Assembly: GCF_029269835.1 (NCBI RefSeq)
Contig: NZ_JARJBB010000019.1
Span: 45,454 to 109,453, forward strand
Source of the DNA: Streptomyces tropicalis
GTDB taxonomy: Bacteria > Actinomycetota > Actinomycetes > Streptomycetales > Streptomycetaceae
DNA length: 64,000 nt
Direction of reading: 5' to 3'
The stretch's first letter is position 1. Each line of letters opens with the position of its first letter. Below are positions 21,186-28,738 of this stretch, in pieces. The notes below the pieces were generated by a model. That model had not been told where the DNA came from, did no database searches, and worked only from the letters and a program-made list of their open reading frames with translations. A program made the translations under genes and the position numbers.

Positions 21186-22784
21186 GTGATCTCCGCGTCC
21201 GGTATCGAGCTGCGCGCCGGTGCCCGCATCCTCATCGAGAACGCCACGTTCCGCGTCGCCAAGGGCGACCGCATCGGCCTGGTCGGGCGCAACGGTGCCG
21301 GCAAGACCACCCTCACCAAGGTGCTGGCCGGCGAGGGCCAGCCCGCCGCGGGCGCCGTCACCCGCTCCGGCGAGGTCGGCTACCTCCCGCAGGACCCCCG
21401 CACCGGCGACCTCGACGTGCTCGCCCGGGACCGGGTCCTCTCCGCGCGCGGCCTGGACGTGCTGATCCGCAAGATGCGCGACAACGAGCAGCGCATCGCG
21501 AACGGCCAGGGTGCCACCCGCGAGAAGGCCCTCAGGCAGTACGAGCGCCAGGAGACCGAGTTCCTGACCAAGGGCGGGTACGCCGCCGAGGCCGAGGCCG
21601 CCACCATCGCCGCCGCGCTCAACCTGCCCGACCGGGTGCTGGGGCAGCCCCTGCACACCCTGTCCGGCGGTCAGCGACGCCGCATCGAGCTGGCCCGCAT
21701 CCTGTTCTCCGACGCGGACACGCTGCTGCTGGACGAGCCGACGAACCACCTCGACGCGGACTCGATCGTCTGGCTGCGGGACTACCTCAAGACCTACCGC
21801 GGCGGCTTCATCGTGATCTCCCACGACGTCGACCTGGTGGAGACGGTGGTCAACAAGGTGTTCTACCTGGACGCCAACCGCTCCCAGATCGACGTCTACA
21901 ACATGGGCTGGAAGCTCTACCAGCAGCAGCGCGAGGCCGACGAGAAGCGCCGCAAGCGCGAGCGCGCCAACGCCGAGAAGAAGGCCGCGGCCCTGCACTC
22001 GCAGGCCGACAAGATGCGCGCCAAGGCCACCAAGACGGTCGCCGCGCAGAACATGGCCCGCCGCGCCGACAAGCTGCTCTCCGGCCTGGAGGCCGTCCGG
22101 CAGTCCGACAAGGTGGCCAAGCTCCGCTTCCCCGACCCCTCGCCCTGCGGCAAGACCCCGCTGATGGCCGAGGGCCTGTCCAAGTCGTACGGCTCGCTGG
22201 AGATCTTCACCGACGTCGACCTGGCCATCGACAAGGGCTCGCGCGTCGTCATCCTCGGCCTCAACGGCGCGGGCAAGACGACCCTGCTGCGCCTCCTCGG
22301 CGGCGCCGAGCAACCGGACACCGGTGCGGTCGTGCCCGGCCACGGCCTCAAGCTGGGGTACTACGCGCAGGAGCACGAGACCCTCGACGCGGACCGCACC
22401 GTCCTGGAGAACATGCGCTCGGCCGCCCCCGACATGGACCTGGTCGAGGTCCGCAAGGTGCTCGGCTCGTTCCTGTTCTCCGGCGACGACGTGGACAAGC
22501 CGGCCGGGGTCCTCTCCGGCGGTGAGAAGACCCGTCTCGCCCTGGCCACCCTCGTGGTCTCCTCGGCGAACGTCCTGCTCCTCGACGAGCCCACCAACAA
22601 CCTCGACCCCGCCAGCCGCGAGGAGATCCTCGGCGCGCTGCGCACCTACAAGGGCGCGGTCGTCCTGGTCACCCACGACGAGGGCGCCGTCGAGGCGCTG
22701 CAGCCGGAGCGGATCATCCTGCTGCCCGACGGCGTCGAGGACCTGTGGGGCTCCGACTACGCGGACCTCGTCGCCCTGGCCTGA
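21186..22784 (+). CDS. ABC-F family ATPase (ribosome-associated translation factor)
   Basis: Soluble twin-ATPase protein of 532 residues. First ATPase domain: Walker A GRNGAGKTT (about 34-42), signature LSGGQRRR, Walker B LLLDEPTNHLD. Second: Walker A GLNGAGKTT, signature LSGGEKTR, Walker B LLLDEPTNNLD. Between them sits the charged linker (residues about 237-315, rich in Arg, Lys, Glu, Ala) that reaches the ribosomal P-site region in studied ABC-F proteins. No membrane domain is present. It could be a housekeeping EttA/Uup-like factor or an antibiotic-resistance type. The GTG at 21186 has AGGAG 7 nt upstream. A short leader ORF upstream suggests translation-sensing control. Confidence 0.93.
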   Translation: MISASGIELRAGARILIENATFRVAKGDRIGLVGRNGAGKTTLTKVLAGEGQPAAGAVTRSGEVGYLPQDPRTGDLDVLARDRVLSARGLDVLIRKMRDNEQRIANGQGATREKALRQYERQETEFLTKGGYAAEAEAATIAAALNLPDRVLGQPLHTLSGGQRRRIELARILFSDADTLLLDEPTNHLDADSIVWLRDYLKTYRGGFIVISHDVDLVETVVNKVFYLDANRSQIDVYNMGWKLYQQQREADEKRRKRERANAEKKAAALHSQADKMRAKATKTVAAQNMARRADKLLSGLEAVRQSDKVAKLRFPDPSPCGKTPLMAEGLSKSYGSLEIFTDVDLAIDKGSRVVILGLNGAGKTTLLRLLGGAEQPDTGAVVPGHGLKLGYYAQEHETLDADRTVLENMRSAAPDMDLVEVRKVLGSFLFSGDDVDKPAGVLSGGEKTRLALATLVVSSANVLLLDEPTNNLDPASREEILGALRTYKGAVVLVTHDEGAVEALQPERIILLPDGVEDLWGSDYADLVALA

Positions 22785-22855
22785 GGCTCCGGGCCGCCCG
22801 GTCCCGAGGGGTGCGGGCGGGCTCCCGGGGGGCGCGTCCGCACCGCGGGAGCGGT

Positions 22856-22911
22856 GATCACGGGCCGCTGGATCATTCGGCCCATCCGTGATCCATCATC
22901 TGTGTGAGATC
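22856..22911. promoter_or_regulatory. GATC cluster and dyad upstream of gbn
   Basis: Four GATC tetramers occur in 56 bp (22856, 22871, 22890, 22908); at this base composition about one per 400 bp is expected. The first and third are the ends of an imperfect dyad (GATCACGGGCCG with CGGCCC and GTGATC). Gbn in S. coelicolor is reported to bind GATC-core sites, so the cluster may be an autoregulatory site. Part of the dyad could alternatively be the ABC-F terminator. Confidence 0.4.
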
Positions 22912-22945
22912 TCCTCGTACCGAGGTGTGTCGTACACCGATTTCC

Positions 22946-22978
22946 CGGCCGAGCCCTTATGTAGCAAGGGTTCGGCCG
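22946..22978. terminator. Hairpin between ABC-F and gbn
   Basis: CGGCCGAGCCCTT (22946-22958) pairs with AAGGGTTCGGCCG (22966-22978) except for one G-T position, giving a 13-bp stem with a 7-nt loop. It lies 160 bp after the ABC-F stop and 200 bp before gbn. It may end ABC-F transcripts or structure the long gbn 5' leader. No U tract follows. The rest of the 396-bp gap holds no other clear element. Confidence 0.5.
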
Positions 22979-23180
22979 TCCCGCGCCGCTGACCTGGTAC
23001 TTCGCGGAACAACCCGATCGGCCCCCCGGGCCCCGGCGTGTGGAATTGCTAATTCCGCTTGTGGGGACCCGCTCCCGTCGTCACAACCCTGTCCCACGGA
23101 CCTTGCCGAATGGGTGGCCATCCCGCCCCGGAGGGGTGATCATGAGGAGACCAGAGCGCACTTCCCATGAGGAGGCACGG

Positions 23181-23402
23181 GTGGCCGAGACTCTGAAGAA
23201 GGGCAGCCGGGTGACCGGCGCCGCGCGCGACAAGCTCGCGGCAGACCTGAAGAAGAAGTACGACGCCGGTGCGAGCATTCGGGCGTTGGCCGAGGAGACC
23301 GGCCGCTCGTATGGCTTCGTCCACCGCATGCTCAGCGAGTCGGGCGTCACGCTCCGTGGGCGTGGCGGCGCGACCCGGGGCAAGAAGGCCACGTCGGCCT
23401 GA
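23181..23402 (+). CDS. gbn: Gbn-type nucleoid-associated protein (small HTH)
   Basis: A 73-residue basic protein with a helix-turn-helix core: AADLKKKYDAGASIRALAEE, then TGRSYGFVHRMLSESG as the likely recognition segment, and a basic tail (LRGRGGATRGKKATSA). Size, sequence character and position beside an ABC-F gene and an enoyl-CoA hydratase match Gbn (SCO1839) of S. coelicolor. That protein is a nucleoid-associated protein reported to bind GATC-core sites across the chromosome and to affect development and antibiotic timing. The GTG at 23181 has GGAGG 6-7 nt upstream. Identification rests on recalled sequence and synteny. Confidence 0.85.
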   Translation: MAETLKKGSRVTGAARDKLAADLKKKYDAGASIRALAEETGRSYGFVHRMLSESGVTLRGRGGATRGKKATSA

Positions 23403-23532
23403 CGTCGGGCGGCCATCGGCCACTCCGGTGGCCACCCGGTCGGTCTGCCGATCGGCCGGGTGGTTACTGTGCAGTCACTTAGGGATGTCCCGTCACGGCA
23501 TCCCGGATGACCGCACCCATCGGAGGCGCCCC

Positions 23533-24336
23533 ATGGCTTCGCCCGAGCACGAACTCGATCCGGTACTCGACAAGGACGGCGTACGGCTCACCGTCGACGA
23601 CGCGATCGCCACGGTGACGCTGGCCAACCCGGCCAAGCGCAACGCGCAGAGCCCCGCTCTGTGGCGCGCGCTCACCGAGGCCGGGCGGCTGCTGCCGGGC
23701 TCCGTCCGCGTGGTCCTGCTGCGTGCCGAGGGGAAGTCCTTCTCGGCCGGGCTGGACCGGCAGGCGTTCACGCCCGAGGGGTTCGACGGGGAACCGTCGT
23801 TCATCGACCTCGCGCGGGGCGGCGACGCGGAGCTCGACGCGACCATCGCCGAATACCAGGAGGCGTTCACCTGGTGGCGGCGCAACGACATCGTGTCCGT
23901 CGCCGCGGTCCAGGGCCACGCCATCGGAGCCGGCTTCCAGCTGGCCCTGGCCTGTGACCTGCGCGTCGTCGCGGACGACGTGCAGTTCGCCATGCGCGAG
24001 ACCAGCCTCGGGCTGGTGCCGGACCTCACCGGTACGCACCCCCTGGTCGGCCTCGTCGGGTACGCGCGCGCCCTGGAGATGTGCGTCACCGGCCGCGCCG
24101 TCACCGCCGAGGAGTCGGTGCAGTCCGGCCTGGCGAACGTCGCGGTGCCGCTGGACCAGCTCGACGCCACGGCCCGCGACCTGGCCGGGGCGCTCCTCGC
24201 CGCGCCCCGGGACGCCGTGATCGAGACCAAGGCGCTGCTGCGCGGCGCCCAGGGCCGCTCCTACGAGGAGCAGCGCACCGCGGAACGCGCGGCCCAGGCC
24301 CGCCGCCTGCGCGACCTGGCCGGTACCGGCGACTGA
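23533..24336 (+). CDS. Enoyl-CoA hydratase/isomerase family protein
   Basis: Crotonase-fold protein of 267 residues. The oxyanion-hole segments are visible: KSFSAGLDRQAF (about 70-81) and AVQGHAIGAGFQLALACDLRV (about 122-142), followed by FAMRETSLGLVPDLTGTHPL, where hydratases usually carry the second catalytic acid. The Pro-Asp at this point suggests that hydratase chemistry is plausible but not certain; isomerase or hydrolase activity is possible. The ATG at 23533 has GGAGG 7 nt upstream. It follows gbn by 130 bp with its own AT-richer promoter region near 23463-23485. Confidence 0.85.
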   Translation: MASPEHELDPVLDKDGVRLTVDDAIATVTLANPAKRNAQSPALWRALTEAGRLLPGSVRVVLLRAEGKSFSAGLDRQAFTPEGFDGEPSFIDLARGGDAELDATIAEYQEAFTWWRRNDIVSVAAVQGHAIGAGFQLALACDLRVVADDVQFAMRETSLGLVPDLTGTHPLVGLVGYARALEMCVTGRAVTAEESVQSGLANVAVPLDQLDATARDLAGALLAAPRDAVIETKALLRGAQGRSYEEQRTAERAAQARRLRDLAGTGD

Positions 24337-24463
24337 CCGCCCCCCCCCGGGGGCTCGCAGCCCGGCAGTCCCGGGGAAGACACCCCGTGCCCGCCCCGTC
24401 GGCGCGACCCGGTCGCGGAGGCCGGGCCGGCGGTGCCGTCGCGTCCGCCGGGGAGCACGGGTG

Positions 24464-25450
24464 TCAGCCGACCTCGGTGATCAGTACCGCCACGCTCGGG
24501 CGGTCCGGCAGGGAGGCCGTCACGGCCGCGCGGACCGCGCGGGCCACCGCCACGGCGCGGTGATCCGCGCGCACGGCCAGCTCCACCCGCACATGCCGGT
24601 GCGGCAGGGCCGCGGCCCGGCTCCGTGTCTCCACGAGCACGACACGGTCCGGGCCGCCGCCGAGCGCGCCGGTCAGCCGGAGCACGCCGGGCACCGCGAG
24701 AGCCGCGCCCGCCGCCCGCCGTGCGTCGGCGGCAACGGAGCCGCCGGCCCCGCCGCCACCGATGCCCCTGCTTCCGCCGACGCCCCTGTCCTCGGCCCCG
24801 CCGTCGCCGACGCCGCCGGCACCCGTGCCTGCGGGGCCCGCCGTGTCCGCCGCGGTCGGGCCGCCTGCCGCGTCCGGGGCGTCCGCGGGGCCGGTGGGGT
24901 GCGCGGGGCGCGCCGAGAACGCGGTGTCCGCGGGAGCAGCGGTGGTGTGCGCCGGGCCCGCCGTGTCCGCCGCGCGGGCGGTGTCCGCAGAGCCGGCCTG
25001 GGGCGTCCGGGCCGCCAGGCCCGTCGTGCCGGATCGGTCCGCCGGGCCGGTTCCCCCGTTCAGCAGAGTCGTGACGTGCAGGTCGACGTCGGTCACCGTC
25101 AGGCCCAGGGAGCCGGTCGCGGCGGCGGCCAGGACCTCCCGCAGCCGGGCCGCCACGGCGGGCAGCGGCTCGTCCGCAGTCGCCGCGAACTCCGCGCGGA
25201 CACGCAGGTCACCGGGCGGCAGCGCGCTCGGCGGCGGCGGTACGACCGGGGCCGCGGTCAGGGCCGGGTCGCTCAGGGCGATCCGCAGCGCGCCCAGCCG
25301 GACCCCCGGCGCGTCCTGCGCGGCGCGCCGCAGCACCGCCTCGGCCGCCCGCTCCGCGATCCACGCGCCGTCCCGCGGCCCGCCCAGGGGCAGCAGCCGC
25401 CCGAGCGTCATCCTGCTCCGCACCGTTCGGGTCCATCCGGCATCCGTCAT
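24464..25450 (-). CDS. Asp23-like two-domain protein with low-complexity linker
   Basis: A 328-residue protein that I place with the Asp23/Gls24 group from context and pattern only. Two similar halves are separated by an Ala/Thr/Asp/Gly-rich linker (about residues 130-240) containing repeated ADTA/AGPA segments. The first half includes LRVRAEFAATADEPLPAVAARLREVL and LTVTDVDLHVTTLL; the second includes HVRVELAVRADHRAVAVARAVRAAV and VAVLITEV. Both have the pattern of beta strand, amphipathic helix and strand seen in Asp23 proteins next door. It is transcribed away from the rightward Asp23 cluster from an 84-bp shared promoter region. The start at ATG 25450 is weakly supported. Confidence 0.6.
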   Translation of the reverse strand: MTDAGWTRTVRSRMTLGRLLPLGGPRDGAWIAERAAEAVLRRAAQDAPGVRLGALRIALSDPALTAAPVVPPPPSALPPGDLRVRAEFAATADEPLPAVAARLREVLAAAATGSLGLTVTDVDLHVTTLLNGGTGPADRSGTTGLAARTPQAGSADTARAADTAGPAHTTAAPADTAFSARPAHPTGPADAPDAAGGPTAADTAGPAGTGAGGVGDGGAEDRGVGGSRGIGGGGAGGSVAADARRAAGAALAVPGVLRLTGALGGGPDRVVLVETRSRAAALPHRHVRVELAVRADHRAVAVARAVRAAVTASLPDRPSVAVLITEVG

Positions 25451-25534
25451 TGCCCCAGCCTGCCGTATGCCGGGCGCGCGACACGGCAGCCCCACTTACG
25501 GTGGTCGGGGGACGACCGAAAGGGGCGTGAGGCG

Positions 25535-26011
25535 ATGAGCGACATGACGGAGCCGAACCGGACGGACGCGCCGGACCCGTCCGGGGTGCGCAGGACCCAG
25601 GGAACCCGGCGGGGCACGGGCGACCCCGGCACCCGGGGGCGGACGACCATCGCCGACGGGGTCGTGGAGAAGATCGCCGGACTGGCCGCGCGCGACGTCC
25701 TCGGCGTGCACGCCATGGGCAGCGGGATCTCGCGGACCTTCGGCGCCGTGCGCGACCGCGTGCCCGGCGGGGCCAAGTCGGTGACGCGGGGCGTGAAGGC
25801 CGAGGTCGGCGAGGTGCAGACGGCGCTCGACCTGGAGATCGTGGTCGACTACGGCGTGTCGATCTCCGACGTGGCCCGGGACGTCCGGGAGAACGTGGTC
25901 GCGGCGGTGGAGCGGATGACCGGCCTGGAAGTGGTCGAGGTCAACATCGCGGTGAGTGATGTGAAGCTGCCCGAGGAAGAGGACGAGGAGCCGGAGCCCC
26001 GGCTCCAGTGA
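25535..26011 (+). CDS. Asp23/Gls24 family envelope stress response protein
   Basis: A 158-residue protein of the alkaline-shock Asp23/YloU family, thought to form membrane-associated assemblies under cell-envelope stress. Core blocks are TTIADGVVEKIAGLAARDVLGVH, an internal Gly/Ser/Arg insert, LDLEIVVDYGVSISDVARDVRENV and MTGLEVVEVNIAVSDV. The N-terminal 40 residues are polar and probably disordered, and the C-terminus is strongly acidic (EEEDEEPEP). It heads a rightward cluster with a small membrane protein, a second Asp23 protein, a DUF6286-like protein and an AmaP-like anchor. Confidence 0.88.
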   Translation: MSDMTEPNRTDAPDPSGVRRTQGTRRGTGDPGTRGRTTIADGVVEKIAGLAARDVLGVHAMGSGISRTFGAVRDRVPGGAKSVTRGVKAEVGEVQTALDLEIVVDYGVSISDVARDVRENVVAAVERMTGLEVVEVNIAVSDVKLPEEEDEEPEPRLQ

Positions 26012-26069
26012 GTTCCGGACCCCCGCAACCCGTGGCCCCGCGACCCGCGGCCGAGCTGAGGAGCGCACC

Positions 26070-26255
26070 ATGAGCATGGCCGTGGCCGGCATGATCGCCG
26101 GCATGGCGTTGGGCTTCGCCGGGTACTTCGGCGGATTCGGCGCCTTCCTGCTGGTGGCGGCCCTGGGCGCCGTCGGCTTCGTCGTCGGCCGGTTCCTGGA
26201 GGGGGACCTGGAACTCGGCGACTTCTTCCGCTCGCGTGACAACCGCCGGCGGTGA
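26070..26255 (+). CDS. Small membrane protein, DUF2273-like
   Basis: A 61-residue protein, nearly all hydrophobic (two glycine-rich helices in residues 4-43), ending with a short acidic then basic tail (EGDLELGDFFRSRDNRRR). Proteins of this size and pattern (DUF2273) are regular neighbours of Asp23 and AmaP genes. They probably help hold the Asp23 assembly at the membrane. It follows the first Asp23 gene by 58 bp with GAGGAG before its ATG, and its stop overlaps the next GTG start. Confidence 0.75.
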   Translation: MSMAVAGMIAGMALGFAGYFGGFGAFLLVAALGAVGFVVGRFLEGDLELGDFFRSRDNRRR

Positions 26256-26635
26256 CTCCGGTGAGCGGCGGCGCCGAACAGCTCCGCAGACCCCCGGGCC
26301 CCGTCGCGCCGGGTGAGCGCGGCGCGACCCGGATCGCCGACCGGGTGGTGGCGAAGATCGCCGCGCAGGCCGCCCGCGAGGCGGTCGGACCGCTCCCGCC
26401 GGACGCCGCGATCCCGCACGCCACCGTGGCCGTCCGGCACGACACCGCGCACGTCCACGTGTACCTCGACCTGGGCTATCCCTGCGACATCGGCCGGACT
26501 TGCCACGAGGTGCGTCGTCAAGTGGTCGAGCGGGTAGGCGCGTTGGTGGGCATGAAGGTGCCGGAGGTGGCCGTCCGCGTGGAAGGGCTGCACACGGCAC
26601 CCGGACACGGCGCGGCACGCGGGAGGACGGTATGA
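26252..26635 (+). CDS. Second Asp23/Gls24 family protein
   Basis: A 127-residue Asp23-type protein, shorter than the first copy. Matching blocks are GATRIADRVVAKIAAQAAREAVG, TAHVHVYLDLGYPCDIGRTC and HEVRRQVVERVGALVGMKVPEVAVRVEGL. It lacks the internal insert and acidic tail of the first copy and carries two Cys residues (in YPCDIGRTC). The GTG start forms a GTGA overlap with the preceding stop, and its stop overlaps the following ATG. Tight coupling implies that the products are made together, possibly as a mixed assembly. Confidence 0.8.
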   Translation: MTPVSGGAEQLRRPPGPVAPGERGATRIADRVVAKIAAQAAREAVGPLPPDAAIPHATVAVRHDTAHVHVYLDLGYPCDIGRTCHEVRRQVVERVGALVGMKVPEVAVRVEGLHTAPGHGAARGRTV

Positions 26636-27309
26636 GCGAGCCAGGGGGATCAGAAGGCACCACCCAGCCCCTTCCTGTCATCGACAAGGGGGCGGACCCG
26701 GGGCCGTGGGGCCCGGCGGAACCCGCCGCGTACGAACCGGCGCCGGTGCTGGACGGCACGGACGGCCGCAGCCGGCGCTTCTGGTCGGCGCGCCGGGTCC
26801 CCGCCGGCATCGTCGCGGCCGTGGTGCTGGTCGCGTCCGCCGCGTTCCTCTACGACGTCGCGGCGGTACGCGCCCACCACCCGGCCATGCGATGGCGCCG
26901 TGAACTGGCCCGCCAGCTCGCGCGGCGGCCCCTGGACGACACCTGGGTCCTGGTCGGCGCGGGCGTCGCGGCGGTCCTCGGCCTGTGGCTGCTCGTGCTG
27001 GCGCTCACTCCCGGGCTGCGCCGGCTGCTGCCGATGCTCCGCCCGCACCCCGACGTCCGGGCCGGGCTGCACCGGAACGCGGCCGCGCTCGTGCTGCGCG
27101 ACCGGGCCATGGAGATCGCCGGGGTGCAGTCGGCGCGGGTGCGGCTGCGCCGGCGGCGGGCCGAGGTGCGCACGATCGCGCACTTCCGGGAACTGGACGA
27201 GGTACGCGCCGATCTGGACGTCGTGCTCTCCGACGCGGTGAGGGGGCTGGGCCTGTCCCGGCCGCCCGCGCTGTCGGTGCACGTGGCCCGGCCCGGCCGG
27301 AAGGGGTGA
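26632..27309 (+). CDS. DUF6286-like membrane protein of the Asp23 cluster
   Basis: A 225-residue protein with a polar N-terminus, a transmembrane helix at about 55-76 (GIVAAVVLVASAAFLYDVAAV), a second at about 100-123, and a cytosolic C-terminal domain with REVRTIAHF-like strands typical of the family linked to Asp23 clusters in actinomycetes. The name rests on family resemblance and position; biochemical function is unknown. The ATG overlaps the second Asp23 stop and its stop overlaps the AmaP-like start. Confidence 0.72.
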   Translation: MSEPGGSEGTTQPLPVIDKGADPGPWGPAEPAAYEPAPVLDGTDGRSRRFWSARRVPAGIVAAVVLVASAAFLYDVAAVRAHHPAMRWRRELARQLARRPLDDTWVLVGAGVAAVLGLWLLVLALTPGLRRLLPMLRPHPDVRAGLHRNAAALVLRDRAMEIAGVQSARVRLRRRRAEVRTIAHFRELDEVRADLDVVLSDAVRGLGLSRPPALSVHVARPGRKG

Positions 27310-27893
27310 GGACGGTGCTCGCGGTCGTCAACCGTGTGCTGATCGGATTGGCCGGCCTGGTGCTGCTGGTGCTCGGCGGCTCGGTGCTGGCGGTGGGGCT
27401 GGGGGTGCGGCCGCCGTCGTGGTGGATCCACCACGGGCGGCACGACGTGCTGCTCACCGCGGCCGAGCGGACCCGCTGGCGGGACCAGGGCTGGTGGTGG
27501 CCGACGGTGATCGCGGTGCTGGCGGTGCTGGTGCTGCTCGCCCTGTGGTGGCTGGCGGCGGTGCTGCGCAGGCGGCGGCTCGCCGCGGTGCTCGTCGACA
27601 CCGGCGACGGCGCCGGTGCCCTGCTGCGGGGCCGGGCCCTGGAGGACGTACTGGCCGCGGACGCCCGTGAGCCCGACGGTGTCGAGCGGGCGCAGGTCCG
27701 CCTCGTCGGCCGCCGCCACGCCCCCGCGGCCCGGATGCAGCTCCTGCTGGAGCCGCACGTGGACCCGGGGACGGCGCTGTACGACCTGTCGTCCGGCGCG
27801 CTGGCACACGCCCGCGAGTCGGCCGGCCTCGCGTCGCTCCCCGCCGAGGTCCGCCTCCGCAGCGCCCGCCACCGCGCGGAACGCGTCACCTGA
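27306..27893 (+). CDS. AmaP-like alkaline shock response membrane anchor protein
   Basis: A 195-residue protein with two transmembrane helices (about 5-30 and 66-88) flanking a short Trp/His-rich loop, then a soluble domain of about 100 residues ending in a DLSSGALAHARESAGL-type helix. This matches AmaP, which in Staphylococcus tethers Asp23 to the membrane. The start at GTG 27306 is chosen for its GTGA overlap with the preceding stop; a second in-frame GTG at 27315 has a GAGG nearby and may be used instead. It is the last gene of the stress cluster. Confidence 0.75.
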   Translation: MRTVLAVVNRVLIGLAGLVLLVLGGSVLAVGLGVRPPSWWIHHGRHDVLLTAAERTRWRDQGWWWPTVIAVLAVLVLLALWWLAAVLRRRRLAAVLVDTGDGAGALLRGRALEDVLAADAREPDGVERAQVRLVGRRHAPAARMQLLLEPHVDPGTALYDLSSGALAHARESAGLASLPAEVRLRSARHRAERVT

Positions 27894-27977
27894 CGCACCG
27901 GCACGGAGGCACCGGCACCGTTCCCGGCCCCGCGGTCCACGCGGGGTCCGGGACGCCGGGCCGACTGTGCCGGGTCG

Positions 27978-28733
27978 TCAGAACCCGTGCCGCATGCCGC
28001 CGTCCACCGGGAGCATGATGCCGGTCAGGTACGAGGCCGCCGGCGACAGCAGGAACGCCGCCGTCCGCCCGAACTCGTCCGGTGTGCCGTAGCGGCGCAG
28101 CGGGATGCGGGACTCGTTCGCCGCACGCGTCGCCTCCGGGTCCGCCGACATGCCGTCCAGTTCGCGCACGCGGTCGGTGTCGATCCGGGCCGGGAGCAGC
28201 CCGACGACACGGATGCCGCGCGGGCCCAGCTCGTCGGCGAGGGACTTCGCGAACCCGGCGAGGCCGGGACGCAGGCCGTTGGAGATGGTCAGCGCCGGGA
28301 TCGGCTCGTGCACCGAGCCGGACAGCACGAAGCCGACGACGCCGCCCGCCTCCAGCTCGGCGGCCGCCGCGCGGGCGAGCCGCACCGCGCCCAGGAAGAC
28401 CGACTCGAAGGCGGCCCGCCACTGGTCGTCGGTGTTGTCCGCGACGAAGCCGGGCGGCGGCCCCCCGACGCTGATGAGGACGCCGTCGAAGCGGCCGAAG
28501 TGCTCGCGGGCGGCGGCGATCAGCCGGTCCGGCGCCTCCGGGTCCGCGTTGTCCACGGCCAGGCCGACCGCGCCGTCGCCGAGCGCTGCCGCGGCGTCGG
28601 CGACCCGCTGCTCGTCCCGGCCCGTGACGACCACCTTCGCCCCGTCGGCGAGCAGTTCGCGCGCGGCGGCGTGGCCCAGCCCGCGCGTGGCCCCCGTGAC
28701 GACGTACACCCGGTCCTTCAGTCCAAGATCCAT
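27978..28733 (-). CDS. Short-chain dehydrogenase/reductase lacking the usual YxxxK
   Basis: A Rossmann-fold SDR of 251 residues with the cofactor loop TGATRGLG (about 13-20) and a conserved ISVGG segment. The C-terminal half ends SYLTGIMLPVDGG. At the catalytic position the usual Tyr-x-x-x-Lys is replaced by SNGLRPGLAGFAKSLADELG, so the active-site Tyr is missing. A recognised subgroup of SDRs shares this change, and its chemistry is unclear. The gene begins 5 bp after the stop of the GH15 gene on the same strand, so the two are probably co-transcribed. Confidence 0.85.
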   Translation of the reverse strand: MDLGLKDRVYVVTGATRGLGHAAARELLADGAKVVVTGRDEQRVADAAAALGDGAVGLAVDNADPEAPDRLIAAAREHFGRFDGVLISVGGPPPGFVADNTDDQWRAAFESVFLGAVRLARAAAAELEAGGVVGFVLSGSVHEPIPALTISNGLRPGLAGFAKSLADELGPRGIRVVGLLPARIDTDRVRELDGMSADPEATRAANESRIPLRRYGTPDEFGRTAAFLLSPAASYLTGIMLPVDGGMRHGF

Positions 28734-28738
28734 GGCGC

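Noticed and set aside
24337..24463. C-run and short dyads between the enoyl-CoA hydratase and Asp23-like genes as an attachment site
   Set aside because: There is no integrase, repeat partner or tRNA; it is an ordinary convergent gap.
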